Shown here: positions 35,081-43,463 of the stretch, in pieces
How positions within the stretch are numbered: position 1 is the first letter of the stretch
Layout of the letters: every line of letters starts with the position of its first letter
Assembly (NCBI GenBank): GCA_016928155.1
Contig: JAFGLG010000007.1
Span: 207,320 to 271,319 of the forward strand
Source of the DNA: Candidatus Woesearchaeota archaeon
GTDB lineage: Archaea > Nanobdellota > Nanobdellia > Woesearchaeales > JAFGLG01
Reading direction: 5' to 3'
DNA length: 64,000 nt
Notes under the pieces: generated by a model
What the model was told of the DNA's origin: nothing
Database searches by the model: none
What the model saw: the letters and a program-made list of their open reading frames with translations, nothing else
Program-made: the position numbers and the translations under genes

Positions 35081-35863
35081 TCAAGCCTTGACCTTGCGCT
35101 CAAAGACGAATTCTCCACCTTTCTTGACGAGGTATTTCTCGATGGCTGACGTGGAATGACCAAGGACTTTCTCAGCCTCCTTGTAGTTAGAATGGGTGAC
35201 TGTGATGCCGAACCTGCCGCCGCCCGCATACCTGATCGAGGTGTGGTCGTCAAGCCCTTTCTTCGCAGCCTCCTTTATTATGCTCAGCCCGTCTGGATCA
35301 TATGACCTGAGCTTCAATGTGCCTGTTATCGTGACCTGAGGCGGCTTTATCCTCTGCTTTATGAGAGGGATGAGCACGTCGAGGACCTTCCTGTCAATGC
35401 CATACCTGTCAAGAGCCTTCTCGTCGTAGATCGCTTCCTCGAAGGCGTCATGGAGACTGTCCACGGATTTGTATATCCTCGGTGTTATCTCATCATAGAG
35501 CTTATTGAAGTCCTTCTTGAGCTCCTTTGCCGCGAATTCTATTATCTTCTCTGACTTCTGCTCGAGCTTGATCTGGTTAGACTTGAAGCGCTTCTCTGAC
35601 TCATTGACCCTCCTGAGCGAGAGGTCAATATGGTTCCTCTCATGGTCTATCCTGAGTATCTTGCAGATGACTGTCTTGCCCTCCTTGACAAAATCGCCGA
35701 GATTCCTTATCCTTCCAGGGCTCACTTCAGAGATGTGTATCATGCCCTGCCTCTCGTATTCATGGATATTGCAGAAAACAGAATGATGGTACACTTTCGT
35801 GACTGTGCAAAGGACTAATTCTCCTTCCTCGGGAAGACCTTCCCTTTTCCTAAGCAAAGCCAT
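35081..35863 (-). CDS. eif2a: Translation initiation factor aIF2 subunit alpha
   Basis: A 260-residue protein that, with beta and gamma, carries Met-tRNAi to the small subunit. S1 domain at residues 10-85 (HEYERQGMIHISEVS), DLSLRRV followed by the helical domain, and a C-terminal alpha/beta domain with RYAGGGRFGITV. Full length. Located between eS27 and nop10, as usual in archaea. Confidence 0.96.
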   Translation of the reverse strand: MALLRKREGLPEEGELVLCTVTKVYHHSVFCNIHEYERQGMIHISEVSPGRIRNLGDFVKEGKTVICKILRIDHERNHIDLSLRRVNESEKRFKSNQIKLEQKSEKIIEFAAKELKKDFNKLYDEITPRIYKSVDSLHDAFEEAIYDEKALDRYGIDRKVLDVLIPLIKQRIKPPQVTITGTLKLRSYDPDGLSIIKEAAKKGLDDHTSIRYAGGGRFGITVTHSNYKEAEKVLGHSTSAIEKYLVKKGGEFVFERKVKA

Positions 35864-35875
35864 TTTTGAGAATTA

Positions 35876-36049
35876 TCATTCAAGAACTTCAAGGATCCTG
35901 GCCTTGACCCTCGCCTTTCCGCCGCCGGATTCAGCGAGGATTTTGCCACAAACTAAGCAAGCTATGTTCGTGGCAGACTTACCGAATATGATCTGCTCAT
36001 TCTTGCATTTTGGACATCTTACTTTTATGAACTTGCTTGTAGGCTCCAT
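35876..36049 (-). CDS. rps27e: 30S ribosomal protein eS27
   Basis: A 57-residue zinc ribosomal protein read from ATG 36047-36049 to TGA 35876-35878. FIKVRCPKCKNEQIIFG and a second knuckle CLVC form the C4 zinc ribbon; SGGGKARVKA near the end is the family's C-terminal mark. It starts 1 nt after the eL42 stop codon and is followed by aIF2alpha 12 nt later. Confidence 0.96.
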   Translation of the reverse strand: MEPTSKFIKVRCPKCKNEQIIFGKSATNIACLVCGKILAESGGGKARVKARILEVLE

Positions 36050-36050
36050 C

Positions 36051-36359
36051 TTAGACGAACTCCACCCTCTTTGACCTGATGCCCTTCCTCTGGCTTGTCA
36101 TCTTCTTGCACTCCTTGCATTCATACCTGAAGTCTGTCTTCTTGGTCTGCTTCTTGCCGTATCTCTTCCATTTGGTGAGGGCACCTTTGGAAAGCTTTCC
36201 GAGATTGCCTGAACCTCTTGCCCTGCCCCTCTTCCTCATCCTCTGCTTGGCCCCTTTTGTCAGAGAACTGGGACTCTTCTTCTTATTCTGGGCAATCTTC
36301 TGATCTGTATGCTTCCTGCAAAAAGGACAATATCTCATCTTGTGCTTTGGCATCTTCAT
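36051..36359 (-). CDS. rpl44e: 50S ribosomal protein eL42 (L44e)
   Basis: A 102-residue basic protein of the large-subunit E site. N-terminal zinc pair YCPFCRKHT, central KRGRARGSGNLGKLS and second pair ECKECK. Start at 36359 or, equally possible, at 36353 (MPKHKMRYC). First gene of the eL42-eS27-aIF2alpha-nop10-PAC2 string. Confidence 0.96.
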   Translation of the reverse strand: MKMPKHKMRYCPFCRKHTDQKIAQNKKKSPSSLTKGAKQRMRKRGRARGSGNLGKLSKGALTKWKRYGKKQTKKTDFRYECKECKKMTSQRKGIRSKRVEFV

Positions 36360-36503
36360 CTAAATCACTGGTCTGCGAAAATTAGAGGTTATATAAAAAA
36401 CTTGTGTTTATAAACAAGTTTCTGACGGATAAATAGGATTTATAGAGAATTTCAGGTAAAATTCAGGTTTATAATCTTTATTATGGGTTGAAAAAATGTT
36501 ATT

Positions 36504-37328
36504 TTAGCTGTTTGAGACTAATTCTGCCCTTCTCTTCTCAATCAAAACATTTGCCAGAATCTCAGGAATATTGGCCATGTCATCAGGGGAGAATGGACCA
36601 TATTCTTCCAGCTCCAGACCCACAAACTTGGGCACGTGCTGGAGGAACCTCAATGTGATGAAAGCATCCTCTTTCGGTTCTCCTGACATCCCTTCAGGCT
36701 GTGCTCCGGATCCGGCAGTCGGCATCCGGCCAGCCACAGGATCACGCACAGCTCCGGAAGAGCTGCCGGAGTCAGGAATATAATCACCGAGTGTATCCTC
36801 ATCATCCTTCTCAGGTGCAGGTGTGATCTCCCTGAATATCTCAGAGAGCTTCTTCTCATCCCTGAGCCTCTCCTTCTGGTCAAAATAATTCTCAGTCTCA
36901 TGGATGGACTCCTTCACTTCCCTCACTTCGATAAGCTTCTGGATTATCTCGGTCCTGAACAGAAGCAGAGTGTTGACGACAGAATCAAACAGCTGCCTCT
37001 CCTGGGGAAGGAGCGAGCCTGTGTCGATGAGCTTGGAGCCTGTCTTGGCCTTGTCAGCAGCCATCGACAGCACCTTCTTCTCTCTCCGGTCATACAATTC
37101 CCTCAGTATACGCCTGATATTGAAGAGCTGCTTCTGGGCTTTCTCCTTCTCGCCGAATGAGAATAGGTCTTCCTGGACATCATCTGCCATCATCTTCTCC
37201 TTGTCCTTCAGGTAATCAACGACATCCTTGAAGAATTCCCTGTCGAGCTTCTGGAGCTCTACCCTGGACTTCTCTCTCCTCAGAAGATCAAACAATGTCT
37301 CATAAGTGATAACAATATCCTTCTGCAT
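36504..37328 (-). CDS. Archaeal GINS subunit (Gins51/Gins15)
   Basis: A 274-residue replication protein. The first 165 residues are helical and charged (GINS A domain), followed by a Pro/Ser/Gly-rich linker (about 170-222) and a small beta domain with VTLRFLQ-like ITLRFLQHVPKFVGLE and YGPFSPDD near the end. The A-then-B order identifies the Gins51 type. GINS joins MCM and the GAN/Cdc45-like nuclease in the replicative helicase. The linker is longer than usual. Confidence 0.82.
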   Translation of the reverse strand: MQKDIVITYETLFDLLRREKSRVELQKLDREFFKDVVDYLKDKEKMMADDVQEDLFSFGEKEKAQKQLFNIRRILRELYDRREKKVLSMAADKAKTGSKLIDTGSLLPQERQLFDSVVNTLLLFRTEIIQKLIEVREVKESIHETENYFDQKERLRDEKKLSEIFREITPAPEKDDEDTLGDYIPDSGSSSGAVRDPVAGRMPTAGSGAQPEGMSGEPKEDAFITLRFLQHVPKFVGLELEEYGPFSPDDMANIPEILANVLIEKRRAELVSNS

Positions 37329-37485
37329 GATAACCCCCTTTTACCCTCAATACAAATCTTATCGGTGTATAATAAATTTTGCGTTCCAGCAAACATATTA
37401 CTGGGAAGCATGACCCCAGATGAGGAAACATTTAAATATAAATATGTATTAATTTAGGATAAATTTATAATAAATTGTGATATTT

Positions 37486-37752
37486 ATGTCAAGACTTATC
37501 AGCAAGCATGCACCGACACTCAGGACAATCAAGATGGTAGAGAAGACAATGGAGGAGATGGACAGCATATTCTCAATTGCTGATCTCAAGAAGAGATTGC
37601 CAAAACAGGTGAACCACAACACACTGATTGAGATACTTGAATACCTGGAAGAGAGCCGGAAGATCCATGTATGTGTCAAAGGAATCACATGGATATACAA
37701 TGACAGCCCGAAGATGAAGGAGGCTTTAAGGAAAGCCAAACGACATATCTAA
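37486..37752 (+). CDS. Small winged-helix-like protein
   Basis: An 88-residue protein. IADLKKRLPKQVNHNTLIEIL followed by YLEESRKIHV and a strand KGITWIYND fit a helix-turn-helix with a wing, as in small archaeal transcription regulators. A TATA box near 37461-37470 and no ribosome binding site suggest a leaderless mRNA from the ATG at 37486. A palindromic site lies 12 nt after its stop. Confidence 0.7.
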   Translation: MSRLISKHAPTLRTIKMVEKTMEEMDSIFSIADLKKRLPKQVNHNTLIEILEYLEESRKIHVCVKGITWIYNDSPKMKEALRKAKRHI

Positions 37753-37764
37753 AAATTCTTCAGT

Positions 37765-37781
37765 AATCCTCAGTGAGGATT
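37765..37781. repeat. 8-bp perfect dyad downstream of the winged-helix gene
   Basis: AATCCTCA, one G, TGAGGATT: a near-continuous 17-bp palindrome 12 nt after the stop codon of the winged-helix protein. Could be a binding site of that protein or a transcript-end hairpin. Confidence 0.7.
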
Positions 37782-37872
37782 CAAGTTCTATCTCCTGAAT
37801 ATGACAAAGCATGACAATCCATGTAGATTATGTTGATGAGGCTGAGATAAAATTTGATTCACTGAGGGTAAT

Positions 37873-38064
37873 GTGATAGCAAAGAAGAAGATCCCCTATA
37901 AATATGTGGTCAAATATAATGTCAATAACCTTTCCAGAGTGAAACTGGCAAATTTCTGGAGAAAGATATATACCCTCACAGATAATGATGGAGAGATTAT
38001 TGTGCTTATTGTTGATATACTCAACCATGAGGAATACAACAAGGTTTTTGGATATAGAAATTAG
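37873..38064 (+). pseudogene. RelE/ParE-like toxin fragment
   Basis: A 63-residue frame starting GTG. RVKLANFWRKIYTLT, then GEIIVLIVDIL and HEEYNKVFGYRN, match the C-terminal two-thirds of RelE/ParE-type toxins, including the final Tyr-rich strand. The N-terminal helical hairpin is absent, so it is shorter than the usual 85-95 residues. A 21-residue frame (37811-37876) ends by overlapping its GTG and could be the remains of the missing part or an antitoxin tail. No complete antitoxin gene is visible. Confidence 0.45.
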
Positions 38065-38290
38065 GTGTTTTACTAGTATTATCCTTTTCCTTGCTAATTC
38101 TGTGGCAGGAAAATTCAAGGGATAAAACCTTTCTTATCCAGATTTGCAAATCTGGCGAGAGGACCTTCTTGAATTTTCAATGAAATGAAGGAAGCAGGGC
38201 AAAGGATCAATGAGAACTACTTACTCAAATCTATTTCTATCCAGTCATTAATCATCAAGAAAAAGTAAGAAAAAAAGGAAAAAAATTTCC
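38065..38290. other. Spacer with nested inverted repeats
   Basis: No coding sequence seen. It contains an outer 11-bp inverted repeat (38109-38119 and 38168-38178) enclosing an 18-bp perfect palindrome (38138-38155). A short upstream hairpin TTTTCC...GGAAAA shares its 3' arm with the outer repeat. See the repeat entry for detail. Confidence 0.6.
38084..38178 (+). repeat. Competing-hairpin element A
   Basis: GAAAATTCAAG (38109-38119) pairs with CTTGAATTTTC (38168-38178). Inside is the palindrome CCAGATTTGCAAATCTGG (38138-38155). Upstream, TTTTCC with GC after two bases (about 38087-38097) can pair with GCAGGAAAA, whose last five bases are also the start of the outer arm, so the two stems exclude each other. 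The same layout occurs at 53521-53662. It could be an RNA switch, terminator or small mobile element end. Confidence 0.55.
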
Positions 38291-40699
38291 TTATTCTGTT
38301 GTTGGCGCGCTGACAGTGATGTCAGACATGCTGGTTCCGCTGACCCACATCTCGTCTCCACTCAAGGTATAGCCGTCATAGTCACCAAGGACAGTTGTGG
38401 CTCTCCTTGTGTCATCTGCTTCCCATCCTGCAACGATCAGGCCGACCTTGCCGCCGTTCTCAACAAGCTTCATGATGGCTGAGTTCTCTGGAATACCAGA
38501 ATCAGCTCCACATGCCGGGTATGATAGACCCAACAGGCTTGCAGTGACCTTGTTGACGCAGCTACCACCGACTGAGATCACATTCTGTGCTGTTGCGCTT
38601 GCGATCTCTGAGGCCAATTTAGCAGCTCCAACCTCAATCTTGGTGACTGATGTTGCAGCAGTGCCCTCGATGGTTGATGACGTAACCTTACCAGCTGTCA
38701 CAAAGACCTGAGCGACCCTGTACTCTTCTGGGTGCCAGATCTCTATGGTCTTCTGGTCATCATCTGTGTCATACTCCCATTCCATACCATAGTTGTATGT
38801 CACACCATGCTTTATCTTATTGCTGGCGTCAGATTTGGCTTTCTCGTCCCATTCTACTCCTTCTGCACCCATAACTGTCTTGTTTAGGGTGGCATCCATC
38901 TCTGTGCCGTCCCATGTGAATTTGACAACGATAGAGTCTGGTCCAGCCTCATTATACTCGTCGCTGCCTCTCACACTGATCTGGGTTGCATCTGACAGGT
39001 TGATGTATCCATTGTACCTGGTCCATACGTGGTCCATCTGTACTCCGACAATGGTGAAGTTCTCTGCTGCTTCATTGATGGCATTGAAGGTAATTGTCTG
39101 GCCATCCAGTGTGTATGTTCCTGCTGTTCCAGAGTATGACCATTCATACTTCTCCATGGAACCCTGCTCCTTCAATTGCAGAACCTTCTTGTCGTCGTCT
39201 ATTCCAGTGAACTGGAAGATCCTTGTCTTCTCCATGTCATCATTGTTGACGATGAAATAGTCGTCTTCAGTTATTATTCCCGGGTCAGTCACCAAGGCAT
39301 TCGGGTCAGTCTCGTCGTATTCACCAAACTCGAAACCACCATCATAATACACAAGCGGGATGCTGTACGAATCTCCCATCTTGTTGGTGAATTTCAGGTC
39401 ATACTGCTCATCACCATTTGGCACGAACTCGATCTCCTCAGAGTCCATTCCCTCCAGGCCTTCAAAGATGAAATCAAAGCCATGCAGGAGGAAATAGCCT
39501 TCTTCGCCTTCCCTGTCATCTGCTTCTTCACTCATTGAGCCGCCTACAGGCACATAGAGATCCTCACCAGCTGTATAGTTGAAGTATAAGCTGGCAATCT
39601 TGACTTCCTCACCATTACTGCAGTTGACTAATGCATCAACCTCAGTCTCGATGTCCAGTGAGTCATCTCCTACCTTGATGTTTCCTCCACCTGCAGCCTG
39701 AGTGTCTGAATCAGTGATCTCTACACTGTTGGCTCCTAGATAGAACTCAACCAGGTCACCGCCGGTTGTCTCACCCGCTTCGTTAGGCAAAATCTCCCTG
39801 ATGCCTATCTGTGTACCATCAGTCAAGGTATATGTGTCGCTCTCTTCCAGGCCCTTTGTGACTTCGCCATTGATGTTGAACTTGACTGAACCATCACCAT
39901 CGTTTGCTGTGTCAGAGACAATGATTGCCTTGACTTCATAATCTGTCCCTGAAATGGTGTATGTCTTGGTCTCTCCTTCCTCAATGGTGTCCATTGTTGA
40001 GCCGCCCATCAATTCCAAGGTTATATCATGGTCGTCATTGCATGTGGCCTCGATGATGACATATTCCTTGCCGAACAGCGTGATTGAAGCGTCTTCAATC
40101 TCGTCAATCGTTGTACCTCGATTATCGTCTACGTCGGTTTCACCCTCCAGATGCGGAGTGAAAGTGACTGTATACTCATAGACCAAGGCGCCATCTTCAG
40201 CCAGCAGATACCAGCCTGCGACTTCATCATCATCCTCATTGTCTATAGTCCACAAGACAGTTGCATCAGGCAGATACAAGTCTTCTGTATATGTGTGGGT
40301 GCCGTACTGATTCCTGATCGATCCGCCAGACAATGCTTCTAGCTCATTATCATCGATTGCAGAAATCACCTCCTTGACATTCTCTCCGAGTGTCAGATCA
40401 TCACTTGCATCTGATACCTGGAAGCTGTCACCGAACACAACAACTGACGATCCGCCGCCTGTTCCTGTGGTTGTCTTCATGCTGAACTGAAGCCCTGTCG
40501 CAACGTCGATTGCGCCGACAATATCATCAGCCTTCGCATCGTCGCCGACCACGATCACACCATTGAACACGCCATTCGCAACGAACGGGGCCGGGTAATC
40601 CGCCAAGTCAGCTGCCATTGCGCCCAACATGGTTGCTCCCAACATTGAAGCACCTACGCCCAGCGCAACGATTCTTTTTACTGTTTTCTTAACTTCCAT
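38291..40699 (-). CDS. S-layer protein, methanococcal-type
   Basis: An 802-residue surface protein. Signal peptide of about 29 residues (KKTVKRIVALGVGASMLGA, cleaved near AMA). N-terminal ADYPAPFVANGVFNG and NGVIVVGDDAKADD, and C-terminal GSCVNKVTASLLG and VAGWEADDTRR followed by TTVLGDYD, match the S_layer_N and S_layer_C families. The body is acidic and rich in Thr, Asp and Gly. GGAGGTG lies 6 nt upstream of the ATG, at the end of a leader of about 170 nt. Probably the main cell-wall protein. Confidence 0.92.
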   Translation of the reverse strand: MEVKKTVKRIVALGVGASMLGATMLGAMAADLADYPAPFVANGVFNGVIVVGDDAKADDIVGAIDVATGLQFSMKTTTGTGGGSSVVVFGDSFQVSDASDDLTLGENVKEVISAIDDNELEALSGGSIRNQYGTHTYTEDLYLPDATVLWTIDNEDDDEVAGWYLLAEDGALVYEYTVTFTPHLEGETDVDDNRGTTIDEIEDASITLFGKEYVIIEATCNDDHDITLELMGGSTMDTIEEGETKTYTISGTDYEVKAIIVSDTANDGDGSVKFNINGEVTKGLEESDTYTLTDGTQIGIREILPNEAGETTGGDLVEFYLGANSVEITDSDTQAAGGGNIKVGDDSLDIETEVDALVNCSNGEEVKIASLYFNYTAGEDLYVPVGGSMSEEADDREGEEGYFLLHGFDFIFEGLEGMDSEEIEFVPNGDEQYDLKFTNKMGDSYSIPLVYYDGGFEFGEYDETDPNALVTDPGIITEDDYFIVNNDDMEKTRIFQFTGIDDDKKVLQLKEQGSMEKYEWSYSGTAGTYTLDGQTITFNAINEAAENFTIVGVQMDHVWTRYNGYINLSDATQISVRGSDEYNEAGPDSIVVKFTWDGTEMDATLNKTVMGAEGVEWDEKAKSDASNKIKHGVTYNYGMEWEYDTDDDQKTIEIWHPEEYRVAQVFVTAGKVTSSTIEGTAATSVTKIEVGAAKLASEIASATAQNVISVGGSCVNKVTASLLGLSYPACGADSGIPENSAIMKLVENGGKVGLIVAGWEADDTRRATTVLGDYDGYTLSGDEMWVSGTSMSDITVSAPTTE

Positions 40700-40861
40700 C
40701 TAAACACCTCCTGTGTTTAAACTCTTTTTTTTAGCTATCTTAACCAAATGCACAAACCTTTGGCCTGTGCTATGCGAAACCAGCTGGTAGTGCACTAACA
40801 TTCTCTCTCAACCCATTACACATAACAGGTATCAAGGGAACTGCCACTAATGATGGTTACT

Positions 40862-40900
40862 GATTCCACGACTTGAAAATCAAGGGAATCTTTTATAAAG
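40862..40900 (-). promoter_or_regulatory. S-layer promoter with an adjoining dyad
   Basis: On the minus strand CTTTATAAAA (40891-40900) is the TATA box. Directly downstream lies GATTCC-CTTGA-TTT-TCAAG-tcgt-GGAATC (40862-40890), a two-part perfect inverted repeat spanning the expected transcription start. It may be an operator for a regulator of S-layer expression or the 5' hairpin of the leader. Confidence 0.6.
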
Positions 40901-41152
40901 TTTTTCCCAGGGTCAATGACTTTTTTGGGACATGGTAAAATGCAAGGCGTATAAGGTCTGAAAAACGGGCTCTCAGACTTTCATTACTCTTGGATAGAAA
41001 AAATATGGCAAGGAAGCGAGGTATATGATAATATGAATAAACCATCCTGTGTCACACCCACAGCAGTAATTCTGATCTTATCAGGTAGGTCCACTTGAAA
41101 TAATTTTTTCACTACTCTAAAATAGAACACAATCGAACATATGAAAAAAAGA

Positions 41153-41208
41153 AACTTTTTAAATCAGAGGAGAATTTGCTTTAATAATATTGTGTTTGCA
41201 ATATTGTG
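41153..41208 (+). promoter_or_regulatory. Promoter of the surface cluster with repeated motif
   Basis: TATA-like CTTTTTAAATCAG near 41153-41165, then AATATTGTG at 41186-41194 and again at 41200-41208, a 14-bp period, located at and just after the expected transcription start. The ribosome binding site GGGGAG follows at about 41213. Confidence 0.5.
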
Positions 41209-41222
41209 ATTAGGGGAGATTG

Positions 41223-43463
41223 ATGGGAAAAAGAGGCCAGATAACAGTATTTATAATAGCAGGATTGATACTCCTCATCGCGTTCTCTATTATTATATAT
41301 ATCACAGTCATCAGACAGGAGTCTGAGTTTGAGACCGGAAAAGCAGAGACAATAGAGAAAGCGCCGATAGAAGTCAGGCCGGTAAGCTCTTTCATCACAG
41401 ACTGCATAGAATCAGTCGGCAAGGATGGCCTGCGCAAGCTCGGGATGCAAGGTGGATACATAAGCCTCGAAGAAGCAGGCATAATATCAAACCCTGACCC
41501 TACATCAGGCAAAGCATTGAAGTTCTATCCTGACTATGAATTCGAGATCCCTTATTGGTGGCACCTGAGCTCGCCGAACTCATGCTCAGGCGGATGCGAG
41601 TTCGACACCCAGAGGCCCCCGCTCTACGGGCCCAACTCTATCCAGATACAGCTCCAGGATTATATGGACAAGAGGCTCAGGTCTTGCCTGAGGCAGTTCG
41701 AGGATTTCCAGGGGCAGGGGTACATATTCAGGGACCTATATAACATATCCACTGAAGTGAAGTTCACAGAGAAGGACATAATATTCAATGTAAGATACCC
41801 ATTGGACATACAGAAAGGCGAGCAGACATACAGGCTCGAGAGATTCACGAATGCACTTCCTGTCAAATTCCTCACCATATACAGGACAGGGACAAAATTG
41901 ACCCTTGCGCAGGCAAACTTCTCATTCCTCGAGAAAGAGGCTAAGAACATCATCTCTATATATTCAGGCGTGGACGAGAACAAGCTTCCGCCGATTGCTG
42001 CATCTGAATGGGGGCCCATGAATTTCGTGCACTGGAGAAAATCCGAAGTGCGCGAAAAGGTCGAGGACATACTCGTCTCATTCATGCCGCTCTTCCAGAT
42101 ACCTGGCACGAGGAATTACCAGGCAAGGAACGAGAGCAACATCTTCACGCAGGGCGTATACAAGCTGTCAGACCTTGCGATCACAGGAGAGCACGAGACA
42201 GAATTCTCCAACATGTCAGTCAGGTTCTTCTACCTCGACTGGTGGCCGATATACTTCGACCTGACAGGCAGGGGGGCAAAAGGCGAGCTGATCATGCCTG
42301 AGTTCATGATGAACACAGGAATACTGCCCATAAGCATACAGAGATACCTGTACTATTATGACCTGTCATTCCCTGTTGTCGTCGAGATATATGACCACGA
42401 GGCATTCAACGGGGAAGGATACAGGTTCATGTTCGCCCTCGAAGGGAACCTGAGAGACAACGGCTACATGAACGCAGGCTATGTCGACATGAGCACAGAG
42501 GCCCAGCAGTTCGGCACAATGCTCTGCAACTATAATATGAGGGACTCAGGCAACATAACGACTGAGACATATGATAAAATCACAAATGAGCCTGTGGATG
42601 AGGTCGGCATCTCATACAGGTGCGGAGACGAGACATGCGCAATAGGATTCACAGAGATGAACAGCATGGGCACCAAGGCAGACTTCACCTCAAAATACCC
42701 CATATGCCTGGGGGGTTACATAATGGCAGACAAGTTTGGGTACTTCTCTGTGCCGATAAGATATGACACCCAGATTGATGAGAATGAGGATTTCAGGATA
42801 CCCATGGTGCCGGAGAAGGAGATAACCTTCAATGTGCTCAAGAAGCCAGTCGAGAAATTCGGGAATATGTGGACATTCATAGATACGCCGAGAAGACTTT
42901 ACGACACAGAGATGGCCATTGTCCAGATAGACAAGGTGAAGGAGGATCCATTGGAGCCGGACTTCAGCACCACAGGCATATTCTACGGCAACCAGACAGA
43001 CCCGACAATGATCAAGCTTGTGCCGGGGAAATACCAGGTGGACATAAACCTCATATACAACCTACCTGCAGGAAGCCAGGAGGCAGTCATCATACCAGAA
43101 GAGGAGAGATGCGAAGGGGGCACATTGTTCACTGACTGCGAGAAGATAATACTGCCAGAAATAGTCTTCAACAAGACATTCCCATCAGGAGGGTTGCATA
43201 TGGGCCCGATATACATGTATGACACAGAGAACACGACAAACGGCACCATGCCCCAGTCATACCAGGTGGATGAGACCCAGCTGTGGGAAGTCAAGGCATC
43301 TGACCTGTACCAGAGCAAGACAGTAAGCTTCTTCGCTGTCGGGATGCCCGGGTCAGGCATCAAGGAGAATACACTGGTGTATGACGACCTGAACACGCTG
43401 AACCAGAAGGATAACCTTTCAAAAGTCTACAGGAACAGCCTGGAGCCGAGATGGATAAGATGA
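41223..43463 (+). CDS. Pilin-like anchored large surface protein
   Basis: A 746-residue protein. The N-terminus MGKRGQITVFIIAGLILL, with a further stretch of hydrophobic residues to about 30, is a type IV pilin-like membrane segment seen in many DPANN surface proteins. The rest is predicted extracellular: aromatic-rich beta sequence with Cys pairs (CSGGCEFD near 120, CGDETCAIG near 465). GGGGAG precedes ATG 41223; an in-frame TTG directly before it is not needed. It overlaps the next gene by 13 nt. First gene of a seven-gene cluster; function unknown. Confidence 0.8.
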   Translation: MGKRGQITVFIIAGLILLIAFSIIIYITVIRQESEFETGKAETIEKAPIEVRPVSSFITDCIESVGKDGLRKLGMQGGYISLEEAGIISNPDPTSGKALKFYPDYEFEIPYWWHLSSPNSCSGGCEFDTQRPPLYGPNSIQIQLQDYMDKRLRSCLRQFEDFQGQGYIFRDLYNISTEVKFTEKDIIFNVRYPLDIQKGEQTYRLERFTNALPVKFLTIYRTGTKLTLAQANFSFLEKEAKNIISIYSGVDENKLPPIAASEWGPMNFVHWRKSEVREKVEDILVSFMPLFQIPGTRNYQARNESNIFTQGVYKLSDLAITGEHETEFSNMSVRFFYLDWWPIYFDLTGRGAKGELIMPEFMMNTGILPISIQRYLYYYDLSFPVVVEIYDHEAFNGEGYRFMFALEGNLRDNGYMNAGYVDMSTEAQQFGTMLCNYNMRDSGNITTETYDKITNEPVDEVGISYRCGDETCAIGFTEMNSMGTKADFTSKYPICLGGYIMADKFGYFSVPIRYDTQIDENEDFRIPMVPEKEITFNVLKKPVEKFGNMWTFIDTPRRLYDTEMAIVQIDKVKEDPLEPDFSTTGIFYGNQTDPTMIKLVPGKYQVDINLIYNLPAGSQEAVIIPEEERCEGGTLFTDCEKIILPEIVFNKTFPSGGLHMGPIYMYDTENTTNGTMPQSYQVDETQLWEVKASDLYQSKTVSFFAVGMPGSGIKENTLVYDDLNTLNQKDNLSKVYRNSLEPRWIR

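Larger units (their letters stand above)
40700..41222. other. Divergent regulatory region between S-layer gene and surface cluster
   Basis: 523 bases without a gene. The S-layer side holds a TATA box at about 40891-40900 and an mRNA leader of about 170 nt containing several short hairpins, including CCAGCTGG. The surface-cluster side holds a TATA-like CTTTTTAAATCAG near 41153-41165 and a repeated AATATTGTG motif. In the middle, 40905-41140, I see nothing specific. Confidence 0.6.
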
